Of a stretch of 64,000 bases of DNA, positions 46,364 through 58,268 are shown one piece after another. Numbering within the stretch: position 1 is the stretch's first letter; each line of letters opens with the position of its first letter. Where the stretch lies: the NCBI GenBank assembly GCA_026120185.1, contig JANUWF010000008.1, positions 1,054,001-1,118,000 on the forward strand, given 5' to 3'. The DNA comes from Voacanga thouarsii. Its lineage: Eukaryota > Streptophyta > Magnoliopsida > Gentianales > Apocynaceae. Below the pieces are notes generated by a model that saw nothing but the letters and a program-made list of their open reading frames with translations, had not been told where the DNA came from and did not search any database. The translations under genes and the position numbers were made by a program.

Positions 46364-48200
46364 TGAAGGTTTAAAGGGAAAAAATCAAAGCACGCAGCAG
46401 AAGCGAAAACTGAAAAAATGAAAAACAAGAAACTCCCAGGCCACAACCGGTGCCGGTCCCGGCGGCCTCAGCCGGCGCCGGTCACGGCCTGGGAGGGCTC
46501 TGACGGAAAATTTTTTTTATCTCTTTTCCTCGTTCTCAGAATTGGCTGGACCGGAATGTGTGGAATTGGGGTAGGTGTGCTGGTGGAAACCTCCGGTGCG
46601 ATTCTTGCAAGTCTCCTACTCCGTCTGTGCATGTATGTGAACGCCAATCTCTCAATCTTCCAGTATATGGCCTGCCTAATCCCGTTTGGTGAACAACTCA
46701 CAGGGCTAAGGAATATTTTTGAGAGATAGAAAGGAGTTGTCACGCTTTTTTTTCACAAGAGAAGAAGCAGTAAAAAATAACGTTCTTTTTGGACACAGAG
46801 AAGAGGCAGTAAAAAAAACAACATACCTTTCTATTCTCCTGTTTAACCTAAATAAAACTCTAGATTAAACTGGATTGGCCCATTGGACTATTAGTTTAGC
46901 CTTGTAGACTAAATTAATTATTTTAATTAGAACCAAATAAATGGCCTAATTAATAATTAATTTTTCAGTCCAAATAAATTAGTCCAATTAACAAGCCTAT
47001 ATTAGTTTAGACCCAGGTCAATCTTTAATTATTCAAACTGGGCCAAAGCCCTAAACAATTAATTAACCCATCAAACTAATTTAATTAATTCTCTTTCTCC
47101 ATGGAGCTTTATTTTATTCTAGCCCAATAATTAAATCAGACTACTTAAATAAAATAAATTCTATTTAATTTAATTTAAGACCAATTCCTTAGCCTGTATT
47201 TAATAGGGCTCATGGTCTATACTGAGGACCAAAAGACACATTGTCTTGGCTACTAAAATGACCAAAATACCCTTGCCATATAAATAGCTGTATTTTACAT
47301 TTTAAATATTTCCTAATATCACTATAAGGAAATATTGACCCCAAGGACAATGTTGCATTAACAAAGTCTCCGACCTATAGATGTAATGACTAAAATATCC
47401 CCATATACATCGCCGTAAATTTAGAGAGGAAGAAATATACTAACACCTCTCTAAATGACATCTACCATCCTTAGGCTTCTAGTCCAATGATCCACGACTT
47501 CTTGGATTGTTTCCGCTTTCCAAGAGAGCTATCCTAAAGCAAACATCCAAGTCATGTTTCCCAGGGCCTTGGATATTTAGATCATTCAGACAACCACAAG
47601 GGGCGATATAGTATAGAAACTATCTTGTACAAGTCTGTCTTAACTAACTAGTCATACATACCCAACATGCAAATATATTGGTCTTATAATAGAACCTCAA
47701 CTATAGCATATCAAAGAACATGCTTTCAGCTTCGTCAGACCACCGACTCATACTCAAATCGTAGAGTACTAGTCCACGCTGAAGTAGTAGTAGTCTAGGT
47801 TTCTACCATATAGTACATTTAGAAACTACTACTACTACAGGTCCTATTCTACGTATTTGAAATACGCTTATGTCATGAAGTGAGTGGATTACTCACTGGC
47901 TAAAGGTAAGCCATTTCCCATTTGGAATTGATAACATAATAACCTAAACATGATGAAATTCCCATTCTCATCAATCGGTTAAGAACGAATGTTTATTTGT
48001 TAAGTAACCCGTGATCCATACCTTACTGTGAAAGACCACCATTCACATGGACCACTTACTTAAACACAATAGATCTTTTCCAAACGTAATTGTGCACAAA
48101 TAAAATCTAAATTCACAAATAATTTTTGAAAATAAATTATTTTATTAAAACATTCAATATTTACATCAGAAATTAGTCTAAGAGGGCATATTTCCCAACA
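46364..48200 (-). repeat. Right (5') LTR of copia-2
   Basis: Collinear with 34175-35994. Starts TGAAGGTTTAAAGGG and ends CATATTTCCCAACA at 48200. Confidence 0.92.
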
Positions 48201-48205
48201 TAGCA

Positions 48206-49350
48206 CATTACAATAAACACTTTAAAATTGAGATATGAAAGCAACTCACAAAGTGTTTAGAACAAATGAGAAAATAGGACACTAATTCATAACATATAAG
48301 CAACTCAGGATGGATAAGAAAAAGTGCTAGCAAAACTTCTCTACTCCTTTATAACCAAATATCATAAGGGTGTAGGAAAAAATACACTTGTAGCTAGTGT
48401 TATCAATAGAATAACTCTATAACACATGATAAATAGTATTGAAGAACAATAGCAATTCAAAAAGATACAAACAATATTAGTTAAGTTATGCGCTACATCT
48501 ACATGCGTTGCACCATATTGACACACATGGATAAGAATAGGTTGACTATCCTTACCTCAATTTCGTTGTTAACAAAATCTACACTCTAGATAATATCGAA
48601 ATATTTGTTCTTTACGTGTCAATTGTAGCCACTATGAATCACGCACATACTTACCATATAGTGGAAAAGGTAATGACAAATTGTTTAAGACAAGTTTTTC
48701 ATTCAGCCATCAAATGTATACACTTAATACCACATGATTCCGAAAATCTTGTGTGTTGACAGTAATAATTGGCATTGCAATTAGTATTAGAAAATCAATC
48801 TCCTGGCAAAAATTATTACCTTGACAAGAAAAAGATAGTTCATATGAAAAACATCTCATTTTCCCCTCAGTGCCCTAGGCTAGTTACTACTCGATAATCA
48901 ATCACCCACCACGTCAAAATGTCTCGACAAAAAAAAAGAAACAAAACAAAACAGTACTCAAATTCAAAAGCTATTTTTCTCACCCTCTGCTAGTTCCTCT
49001 GTGTCTTGCCTCCCCCCTCCCTCCCTTTTCCTTCTAGAGTGCTACTATTACATTGTAAGGTCTAAATTTTTTAACTAATTGAAAGCTATGACCATTTCTC
49101 CATTAATAATGAACAAAGAGCAAAAACCTTTAAAAGCATTGCATTCTTGCAGAAAAAGCACTCAACTTTTTCCAGTATTTCCAAAGCATGCTCCTAAAAT
49201 GAAAAATCAATCTCAAACAAATTAAAATAATTTTAAAAAAACTCTGACGTATTCAATCTAGAGTGGATTCCAAATTTGCATCCCGTGCACAATCACTAAC
49301 TTCTTTAGAAGGAAAAAAGAGTAGTTCAAATTTAGCAAAAGTCCTTGTAC
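48206..49350. other. CACTA internal sequence right of copia-2, no gene recognised
   Basis: AT-rich, with no conserved domain visible on either strand. It forms the presumed intron downstream of the exon at 49351-49506. Confidence 0.45.
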
Positions 49351-49506
49351 CTTGAAAATCCCATTTTTTGGAATAAATTTGTAGCCGAAATTGTCGACGC
49401 CAATGACTAACCTTCTCATATCTACTGGGTTCATGGTACATCTAACTGAAAGCTTAGTGTTAGCCGCAAAAATCATATGCTTCACAGAAAGTGACTCCAT
49501 AGCCAT
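49351..49506 (-). pseudogene. Putative first exon (element gene or captured host exon) in CACTA
   Basis: On the minus strand an ATG at 49506 opens MAMESLSVKHMIFAANTKLS, continuing to KNGIFK, where AAG|GTACAAGG forms a good splice donor at 49351/49350. The ~230 bp upstream are less AT-rich than the surroundings and resemble a promoter or 5' untranslated region. I do not recognise the protein. It could be exon 1 of the CACTA gene whose last exon is at 33045-32640, separated by copia-2, or a captured host exon. Beyond the donor the frame runs on to 49258 without family resemblance. Confidence 0.35.
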
Positions 49507-49769
49507 TTTCTAGAGATGACAAATTCTCTATAATCTCCCACTACTAGAGAAAAGTTATAACAACAATAGGATTAGAGGGAACTTTTTGGAGGCAATGCAA
49601 AGAAACGTCGGAAGAGTGAGAGCAGAGTGGCTATGGATTTCGTTGATGGTGTGGGATTTTCTTGAAGCCGGAGCTTGGGGAGGATATTTTTCTAGTGGGT
49701 TGGACTCATTTCGGATGAAACTCAATCCATATCCTGAACTATGAGGCCAAATCTTTTCGAAAAAACAAA

Positions 49770-50815
49770 ACTACATGGCCTAAAGTAGTGCAAAAAATAA
49801 ATAAATAAATATTAGAATATTACAAATTTAATTCAAAATAGAATGGTGAAATAAAATATACTAAATTGTAAAGTAAAAAAATGATAAAAAGTAAAAGTAA
49901 GAGATTCTATTATTTTCCAGTTATATGAGTTGATTGAACTAATCCAAACTAATAATATGTTAGTACATAATATCCCTATTTATAGAAGTAAAATATAAAG
50001 TATAAGTAATAAATTTAATAAATTATATTATTGATTAAATTAATAATTCTAGAAAAATAAATAGTTAATTTTATATTCTAGATAACTTAATAACGTAAAA
50101 AAATCTTCTAATTTTCATAACAATCCCTCATGGATGATTATTTTAAAAAACTCAAAATTCCTCGTTAAAAACCATTCTTAAAAAATCTTGTGAGATAAAA
50201 ACTAAAAGTGTAAGTAGATAAAAATTTGTTTGAAATAAATTTGTTTGAATGTAATAAAACATTATTAAATATGTGGGGTCTAAATAGGGATAAAGAAAGA
50301 AAATATAATATACTATGAGTATATGACAGTTATCGAAAAATAACAATTATTTAAATTAATATTATATTAAATTAAAGTAAAATTTTGAATTAGTGAGCAT
50401 TTTACTCAAATACACCCTTAGTAAAGGAAAAAATCACACATTTCATTCTAGATAGGGTATTGTCTTATTAAGAATTTGACCAAAAAAAAAAAAAAAATCC
50501 TAATAAAAAAAACTTTAGTTAGAGAAAAATAGTACAATGTATATATACTAACTCTCTTGATGTATGTATAATACAAGCCTTCTCTTGTGTACAATTGTTA
50601 GATAGACACTCCTAGATGGGCCCCTAAAACACTTTTCTTGTTTTCTGACATAGTCCTTGAAATTTTCTTAAAAGCATCACTATCCTAATATGCTTGGAGC
50701 TAATTACACTAATTGAATAACCTTAATAGTTTTATATAAATATAAAGTATTAATTTATTGCTTAATTACACTAATTGAATTACACTTTAAACAAATGTTA
50801 ATTAATAGGCATAAT
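49770..50815. other. AT-rich CACTA internal sequence, no gene
   Basis: Very AT-rich with A and T runs (for example 50488-50502). Short ORFs are low complexity. Confidence 0.5.
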
Positions 50816-50819
50816 ATAC

Positions 50820-52910
50820 AAATTAATTTTAGGCATTTATATAGAGATTACACAAGATTATGTAGATAAATAAAGTCGATTACTTTCAAATTTGGTCACA
50901 ATATTTTTTTAGTAATTTTAGCAAATTTAACGGTTAGATCATCAATTTAACATGCTTATCTTTGTAAATTGTTTTGGGCCGCTATATAGACATTATGCTA
51001 GATTATGTAGATAAATATATCTGATTACCTTCAAATTTGGTCACAATACTACTTTTTTTTTTTTTTTTATAATTTTAGCAAATCTAATAGTTGGATCGTC
51101 AATTTGAAATGCTTATCTTTATAAATAAGGTTTTTAGGTTGTTATATAGAGATTATGCTAGATTGTGTAGCTAAATATATCCGATTACCTTCAAATTTGG
51201 TCATAATATTTTTTTAAATAATTTTAACAAATCTAACGGTTGGGTCATCAATTTGACATACTTATAAACAAGTTAGGTTTTAGACCGTTTTATAGAGATT
51301 ATGCTACATTGTGTACCTTAATATATTCGATTAACTTTAAATTTGGTCAAAATATTTTTTTCAGTAATTTTAACAAATCTAACGATTGGATCGTCAATTT
51401 GACGTGCTTATCTTTATGAACAAGTTAGGTTTTAAGCCGTTATATAGAGATTATACTAGATTGTGTAGTTAAATATATTACCTTCAAATTTGGTCACAAT
51501 ACATTTTTTTAATAATTTTAACAAATCTAATGGTTGGATCATCAATTTGACGTGCTTATCTTTATGAATGAGTTAGGTTTTATGCCGTTATATAGAGATT
51601 ATGCTAGATTGTGTAGCTAAATATCTGATTACCTTCAAATTTAGTCACAATATTATTTTTAGTAATTTTAACAAATCTAACAGTTGGATCGTAAATTTGA
51701 CGTGCTTATATTTATGAACGAGTTAGGTTATAGACCGTTATATAGAGATTATGCTAGATTGTGTAGCTAAATATTTTCGATTACCTTGAAATTTGGTCAC
51801 AAAATTTTTTTAAATAATTTTAACAAATCTAACGGTTGGATCGTTAATTTGAAATACTTATAAATGAGTTAGGTTTAAGGTCGTTATATAGAGATTATGA
51901 TACATACCTTCAAATTTGGTCCAAATACTTTTTTTTTTAATAATTTTTACAAATCTAAAGGTTGTATTGTCAATTTGATGTGCTTATCTTTGTGAATGAG
52001 TTAGGTTTTAGGCTGTTATATAGAGATTATGCTAGACTGTGTAGCTAAATATATTCAATTACCTTTAAATTTGGTCACAATATTTTTTTTTAGTAATTTT
52101 AACAAATCTAACGGTTGGATCGTAAATTTGACGTGGTCATATTTATGAACGAGTTAGGTTAGAGGCCGTTATATAAAGATTATGCTAGGTTGTGTAGCTA
52201 AATATATACTCGATTGCTTTTAAATTTAGTCACAATACTTTTTTTTATAGTAATTTTAACAAATCTAATGGCTGGATTGTCAATTTGACATACTTATAAA
52301 CAAGTAAGGTTTTAGGCCATTATATAGAGATTATGCTAGATTGTGTAGCTAAATATATCCGATTACCTTCAAATTTGGTCACAATACTTTTTTTTAGTAA
52401 TTTTAACAATTCTAATGGTTGGATAATCAATTTGAAGTGCTTATCTTTATGAACGAGTTAGGTTTTAGGCTATTATATAGAGATTATTGTAGATTGTGTA
52501 GCTAAATATATATTCGATTATCATCAAATTTGGTCACAATACTTTTTTTAGTAATTTTAACAAATCTAGTGGTTGGATTGTCAATTTGGCAATCTTATAA
52601 ATGAGTATGGTTTTAGGCCATTATATAGAGATTATGCTAGATTGTGTAGCTAAATATATATGATTACTTTCAAATTTGGTCACAATATATTTTTAATAAT
52701 TTTAACAAGTCTAACGGTTGGATCATCAATTTGACGTGCTTATCTTTATGAACGAGTTAAGTTTTAGGCCGTTATATAGAGATTATGCTAGATTGTGTAG
52801 TTAAATATATCTGAATATCTTCAAATTTGGTCAGTCACAATACTTTTTTTTAGTAATTTTAACAAATCTAACGATTGGATTGTTAATTTGACGTGCTTAT
52901 CTTCAACAAA
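50820..52910. repeat. ~150-bp tandem array, about 14 units, inside CACTA
   Basis: The landmark TTATATAGAGATTATGCTAG recurs about every 150 bp: near 50829, 50981, 51141, 51287, 51439, 51588, 51738, 51883, 52015, 52169, 52319, 52471, 52620 and 52771. Each unit also carries AACGGTTGGATCGTCAATTT, GAACGAGTTAGGTTTTAGG, CTTCAAATTTGGTCACAAT and a T tract before AGTAATTTTAAC. The units are diverged from one another and are bounded by the CACTA subterminal repeats on the right. Confidence 0.95.
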
Positions 52911-52920
52911 TCTATTTTTC

Positions 52921-53590
52921 TTCTACTTAAATTTCTTACCAACTGCCCACTTTAGTTGGTATTTCATTGGAACATTGACAGGGAGAAAACATTCATCTTC
53001 CCTTTACCAATAGATTCCCATCAGACATAGTTACCAACTACGCATATTTAATTGGTAATTGATTGGTAAATATTTTCCTATTTGCTTACCAACATATTAC
53101 CAGTAGATTACCAACACAAATATTAAAAACTAAATACGCACAATTGGTAATTCTGTTTGTAGTTTATTAAAGATTGATTTACTATATTTCTAATGGATAT
53201 GTTGGTTGGTAATGCTATTGGTAAAAAATAAACCATCATATTAGCAACTATGTTACCAACCGAATTAACTACCAACTACCCACTTCTGTTGGTATTCCGT
53301 TGGTAAATTGGCGGGAACAACATTCCCTCCATATTACCAACAGATTACCATCCGACACAGTTATCAACCACCTATATTTTGTTGGTAATCAGTTGGTAAA
53401 TATTTTCATACCCGTTTACCAACATATTACCAACCGATTACCAATAGCAAAATCACCAACAGAATACACACAGTTGGTAATTTGTTGGTAAGTAACTGAA
53501 ATGCAACACATTCTACATTTGTTGGGAATCTGTCAATCGAACTTGGTTTGTTGGGAATGGTCTGTTGCTAATAGCCTTTTTCTAATAGTG
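52921..53590. repeat. CACTA right subterminal repeat region
   Basis: Many copies of TTACCAAC and GTTGGTAA in both orientations, mirroring 31604-32420, ending in the terminal CTAATAGTG. Confidence 0.8.
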
Positions 53591-53593
53591 TAA

Positions 53594-53803
53594 GCATAAG
53601 TACTACATAGTCTGGTTGAAATCTCACATCATGATCTTTATCATGATTTCCTTTACACTATACCATGTGGTTGGGACTTTATCTATCAATTTAATACATA
53701 TACATGAAATGATTAATTAAATTGAAAGAAAAATAATGCCTTTCATGAATAGATGTGCAAAATATATTGTATAAATGATTGGTTTTAGAGCACAACTCTA
53801 ACA
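53594..53803 (-). repeat. Right (5') LTR of copia-1, outer part beyond the CACTA insertion
   Basis: Continues the left-LTR match at GCATAAGTACTACATAG and ends at 53803 in CACAACTCTAACA, as at 18237. Confidence 0.85.
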
Positions 53804-55554
53804 ATGCTCAGTTAACTAATTAACCAAAATCAATCTTCCAAAGTCACTATTTCTTTATCTCTCTCTCTCTCCTCCCCCCCTCCCCTCTCAAATTCCCTCT
53901 TCTTCTTTCTATCTCAAGTTGAAAAGAAAATCACAACTCCATGATAGACAAATAAACTCAATTTAGCTCCAAAATCTCCAAACCTTCAAATTTTCAAAAT
54001 TTTAAAATTTGCAAGGTTTTCAACAAAATTGTTTGGTACTAAGAAAATACCAAGATAATTGATAAAAACTTGGACAAAGAATATCACCAAACCACTCCCC
54101 CACAATTAAACTGGACAATGTCCTTATTGGCAAAAAATTAATACAAAAAAGTATCTCCAAGGGGACCAAAAATGAGAAAGGAGGTAAAAAGTTAAGTAAT
54201 GCTCCCAAGTGCAATTATGCTCCAATAAAAGCTTGCTCAAGAAATCGTTATTCAAATCTACAAAAGAAAAACCCAAATAAAAGCACAAGGAAAAGAATAA
54301 TAAAATAAAGACATAGCTAAATAAAAGAAAACAAAGTAAATAAAAATACTAATAAAAATCCTAACAAAGCAAATAAAGACACAACTCACTCCCCCGCACT
54401 TAAACTGGAAAACATTTTCCGTATTTGGGGGGAAATAACACCTAACAACTTAAACAAACCCCCACAAAAAATAAAGATACAAACGCTTTCCACTCATTAA
54501 ACTTTTGTAAAAGAAATTAAAGCTCAAAGTAGAAGATAGGCATGATGAAAGTAAAAATAAGAGAGGGTTTTGAAAAATGAAGGGTTCATGGAAAATATTA
54601 GTTGCAATGAATGTAAATGCATAACCCCCCTTCCGTAACACTTTTTTAGGTATACAAATCAAGTTTCTAACACAAAGATGTAAATTATGTCTAAAATGTG
54701 TGTAAACATGAGAATCACTACTTATCCCTTTAAAAGATTTGTCACAATTGAAATCCCCTTTGAACCTAGTAGTGTAGATTTTAAAGTTGAGATCAAGAAA
54801 TCCTTACTCTTCAACCTATCTACAAATACCAAGGTACCTCATTGAAATTAAGGTGAATGGTAGAATTTGTCAATATCCTTCAAGGGTTTCTTATGATAAA
54901 TCATGAATAAATCTAACTCCTTAAGACATTTGAACCTTCATACATCATCATTTGGACCATGGTCCTCCAAGAATTGAGAGAAACCTAAGAAATCATGTGA
55001 CAAAGAGAAATTAGAATTATTAGCACATAAAGGAGAATCGAATACCTCCCTTTACACATTGGGCAATTATTCCCCATATCCTCTCTCTTTTCCTTGGGGA
55101 TTCTCTTGTTCAAGTGTATGGGCCTTTATGGTATCCTCAACTAACTTAGCTAGTTGTGTTCTTTGGTTACTCAATCATTGGGAAACTTCATCGTGCCATT
55201 TTATGGATGAATTTGCATTGGAAAAAAAAGAATTTATTGATGCTTCTAATGACGTCTCACTAAAAGTATCAATGTGCACGTGTAACCTTGCCAATATATA
55301 TCATTATTGTAGCTCATTCGACATTGTACCTATGAATAATTGTCCATGATGATGTTTTGAACCTCGCACTCAAAGAAAAACAAAAATCAAATTGAAAATA
55401 AAAAATAAAAAGAAATAAAAATAACAGAAAAACAAAGAAAAGAAAAGTACACAAATTATAAATTTTTACAAACTACTTAAATGCAAAAGTTAATGGTATT
55501 TACAAATACAACAAATGCTAAATCAACAAGATCTGAATGTTTTCGATAGTACTC

Positions 55555-55575
55555 ATCCTCGGCAACGATGCCAAA
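55555..55575 (-). promoter_or_regulatory. Primer-binding-site-like sequence of the Athila-like remnant
   Basis: Minus-strand TTTGGCATCGTTGCCGAGGA, next to the presumed LTR end at 55582. It resembles the tRNA-Asp-type site TGGCGCCGTTGCCGGGGA, with mismatches. Confidence 0.5.
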
Positions 55576-55581
55576 AACTTG

Positions 55582-57044
55582 ATATATGTTTTTTAGTGTA
55601 GATGATATTATCAACAAATTACACAATCAATCAAGCTTTAATAAAATGCTAACCACTAAAACCATACATACGGGCAAGTATACCCATCATATAGTTTAGG
55701 GAATAGCAAGTATCGAATCCACGAGAATTTAGGCTCCCACATTACTTTACCAAAATCTTTATTGTTTAGCCAATAAAACAGAGGAATGGAAGTAAATAAC
55801 CTACTAACATAATATACTAGAGAAAATTAAGTCACACAAGAAAAGTCACAAAGATAATCAAGGAGTGAGAACAAGGGGAAAAGACATGTAAATAGATAGA
55901 AATCCTTGGATACACAACATTGATTAACTAGCTATTCTCTCAATTAATTATTATTTTGGCATCATGAAGGATTAAATTAGACCCACTTCATTTGCAATTC
56001 ATGGAATCACTATCTTCTAGTTAAATTAGTGAACATATTCTGCCTCAACCAATTTACCCCAAAGGTGTATTAATATCAGTCACCACATAAATCCCTATAT
56101 TCTAGGTGATTTAAGCATGAAATTAGCCAATGAATCAATATTCTAGCAATCATTAACCAATCTTTGATTATTTAGTCTTTACCAATAACCTCTTTTTCAA
56201 ACAAGTTAAGAATAACTAGTATTGAATTAATTAGTTGGACATTCTCTCCTAACATCATTTTGCAAGTTAATTAGAAGAGAACTAATTAATCTAACAAGAT
56301 ATTATGCTCAAGTAATCAAATACCAAGAATCGCAATAAATTGATCAAAGAACTAAAATCAATACAAAATCATGAATCCAAAAGAATATGCTCTAAAGACA
56401 ATTAAAACATTAATCTTAAATTGCCAGTAAATTACAAAGAAGAGAAAAAGAAACCATTCATAGACAAGTAAGCCTTCTTCTTCCTTGAAACATTCTTAAG
56501 CAACCTCCTCTTCTTCTCCAAGAATTCTCCCTGATCCTCCTAAATCTTGGTATTTCTCTATGTTTTTTCTAAGATATTACATTGAAGATTTGAAAACTAT
56601 GATATCTAATTTGTACAATATTATTCTCTTATATTTATAGGAGTTCTAATTGCTAAAAAGATGCCTACAAGAATCATTTTCCATTGTTGAAAGAGTTCCC
56701 AAAAGAATCAAATTGAAATTGCCAAAATTTGATCTGAAAAGGAAAATTTGCCGCCTCTGAATAGAGTGGACTTGTTGCCGGGTCACTTCGACCCACCTGG
56801 TGCTGGGTGCATTCTAGTTTCTCCTCAAAATTGCTCTTTTCCAGAACAGACCTGGTGCCAGGTACAATTTGAAATCTTTCACTTTTTGCTTGATGTCTAC
56901 TCAATTCTGCACAAATTTGTCAAAAATACTTTTCTACAAGCAAAATATCAAATAGAAAGAAATATGCCTAGTTATTACATCAAAAGTATCACAAAAGAGC
57001 CTCAAATAACTAGAAAAATAGTAATGAATTTAGCCCCTATTAGT
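55582..57044 (-). repeat. Presumed LTR of the Athila-like remnant
   Basis: The left boundary is set by the primer site; the right boundary is where copia reverse-transcriptase coding begins. The plus strand starts TGATATATGTTTTTTAGTG. It contains CCTGGTGCTGGGTGCATTCT and a second CCTGGTGCCAGGTAC. No second copy is in the window, so LTR status is inferred. Confidence 0.45.
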
Positions 57045-57765
57045 AAATCCAGGAGATTGCTCCACATATACTTCTTCTTCAATAAAATCATTTAAGAAAG
57101 CATTTTTTCATCTATTTGGTAGAGCATAAATCCTTTGAAAGATGTAAACGCGAGCAACATTCTTATTGATTCTAACCGAGCAACTGGAGCAAAAGTTTCA
57201 TCATAATCAATGCTCTCTTTTTGATTGAATTTTGGGCAACTAATCTGGCTTTATTTCTAATAACAATACCATTCTTTTTAAGTTCGTTTCTGAAAAACCA
57301 ACTTTGTACCAATTACAGGATGGTCAAGTGGCCTAGAAACAAGTTTCCAAACTTGATTTCTTTCAAATTAGTTCAGCTCTTCTTGCATGGCATAATCCAA
57401 AATTCATCATATAAAGCTGCATTAATACAATTTGGTTCAGTGCTAGAAAGTAGAGCAAAATTATCAACAAAATACTCTCAAGTTTTGACTCTGCAGCTAG
57501 GTTCACCGACGATCTGTTCTTTTGGATGGATTATTTTGTACTTTCAATCTTTTGGTAAGTCTTAATTCATGGACTCTTTAGTCCTTTGTTTGTTTTCTTC
57601 AGCTTGTTGTTCTTCTAATTCCTCTGCTTTGGCATGAATATTAAGTGAGGGAGTCTTATGTTGCTCGCTTGATATGAGCTTGAGGCAGGAAATCTTTCTA
57701 GATCTAAAAGTAGCTTCTGTTTTGAACTTTTTGTAAAGGACAAGAACTATAAGACAAAAAGACAA
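57045..57765 (-). pseudogene. Ty1/copia reverse-transcriptase N-terminal fragment (copia-3)
   Basis: Minus-strand reading gives KISCLKLISSEQHKTPSLN at the right, then HPKEQIVGEPSCRVKT near 57510, DEFWIMPCKK near 57395, WVFRNELKKNGIVIRNKARL near 57280-57235 and KFNQKESIDYDETFAPVARL near 57225-57160. It ends in EVYVEQSPGF at 57076-57046, where the Athila-like LTR begins. This is the linker and first half of a copia reverse transcriptase; the YVDD half is missing. Stops and a frameshift (near 57310) are present. The upstream pol and LTRs of this copy are not visible. Confidence 0.85.
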
Positions 57766-58268
57766 GCAAGAAAGGCTAAAAAGGACATAAAGAGATCAAA
57801 GAAAGTAGCAAAGAAAATACCTTTTCTACAAACAAAGAACCCTAAAAGAACTTAGCTTTTAGAACCCCAAATTTAGTAGATTAAGTATACCACAACAACA
57901 CCTTAGAACCCTTGACTTAGCAAGAAATCAAGAACTAAAAAGATAGGGAATTGTGGGCATTCAAACAAGAAATAACAAGAACCCTAAATAATTTACAAGA
58001 AGAACCCTTGTGATTTCTTAGTTAAATTATCCTTTGAGTTTATAAACACTTACTCAAGGGTGGTCTAAGCCCTTAGGTTGGTCTTGGATTGAAGTTAAAC
58101 AAGGAATCTCTCCATGCTTCAAGTCTTCAAGATGAATCTTCATTCATGTTAAAAAAAATATGGAATTGTGTTTCCTTATTCTTACAATACAAAGCCTATA
58201 TAATGGTATTCTATTTCTGAACTAAAATATATTTTAAATATTACAAAAATAACCCTAAAAATAGCCAA
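57766..58268. other. Non-coding sequence, possibly LTR of gypsy-3
   Basis: A-rich on the plus strand, with repeated AAGAACCCTA-type phrases. It lies where the 3' LTR of gypsy-3 would be expected, but no second LTR copy is available to confirm this. Confidence 0.35.

Larger units (their letters stand above)
34175..48200 (-). mobile_element. Ty1/copia retrotransposon (copia-2), nested in the CACTA element
   Basis: Minus-strand element with LTRs at 34175-35994 (1820 bp) and 46364-48200 (1837 bp), both TGAAGGTTTAAA...TTTCCCAACA on the plus strand. Polypurine tract, gag-pol (39913-36017), a long leader and a tRNA-Met primer site are in the right order. Flanking pentamers GAGCA (34170-34174) and TAGCA (48201-48205) match at four of five bases, consistent with an aged duplication. 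About 10 differences in a 160-bp LTR stretch point to moderate age. A hAT transposon sits 185 bp upstream of the gag start. Gag-pol is close to full length but has several stops. Confidence 0.92.
31604..53590. mobile_element. CACTA (En/Spm-type) DNA transposon, 22 kb including a nested copia
   Basis: The left end is CACTACTAGAAAAAGGCT and the right end, complemented, is CACTATTAGAAAAAGGCT, the hallmark CACTA termini. A TAA duplication flanks it at 31601-31603 and 53591-53593, and the uninterrupted target survives in the left copia-1 LTR. Subtracting copia-2 leaves about 8 kb. Inside are subterminal TTGGTAA/TTACCAA repeats at both ends, one exon of a Transposase_24-type gene, a 58-bp minisatellite, a possible captured exon and a ~150-bp tandem array. 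No TNP2-type transposase is visible, so the copy looks non-autonomous. Confidence 0.93.
17654..53803 (-). mobile_element. Ty1/copia retrotransposon (copia-1), host of several nested insertions
   Basis: Minus-strand copia element. The left LTR (17654-18237) and right LTR (31195-31603 plus 53594-53803) match closely over about 600 bp, apart from a 22-kb CACTA inserted in the right copy. Element-sense ends are TGTTAGAG...CTTCTAACA in the right copy. The decayed gag-pol lies at 26488-22657, with its last codons at 18308-18255, split by a solo gypsy LTR. A Pack-MULE sits 25 bp upstream of the gag start. The 3-kb leader (28185-31194) is unusually long and no minus-strand tRNA primer site was found, so the right LTR may be longer than stated or the leader may contain another insertion. 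Matching 5-bp target duplications were not found. Confidence 0.8.
53804..57044 (-). mobile_element. Internally deleted Athila-like gypsy remnant (leader, 3' segment, one LTR)
   Basis: Minus-strand TTTTTGGCATCGTTGCCGAGG at 55555-55575 resembles the primer site of Athila/Tat-type elements (TTGGCGCCGTTGCCGGGGA). The LTR is taken as 55582-57044. To the left is a leader and a stop-filled gag-like stretch (about 55345-54720), then two minus-strand copies of a segment with GTGGGGGAGT (near 54100) and GCGGGGGAGT (near 54395). Such segments normally lie after pol, next to the polypurine tract. No pol domains are present, so a large internal deletion is likely. The left LTR is absent, the element ending at copia-1. 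Confidence 0.5.

Noticed and set aside
50820..52910. Regular repeats that might be read as a CRISPR array
   Set aside because: The whole ~150-bp unit is repeated with no unique spacers, units are diverged, and the context is a plant transposon.
55059..55349. Plus-strand ORF of 96 codons with a membrane-like start
   Set aside because: It lies antisense to the gag-like stretch of the Athila-like remnant and has no family resemblance.
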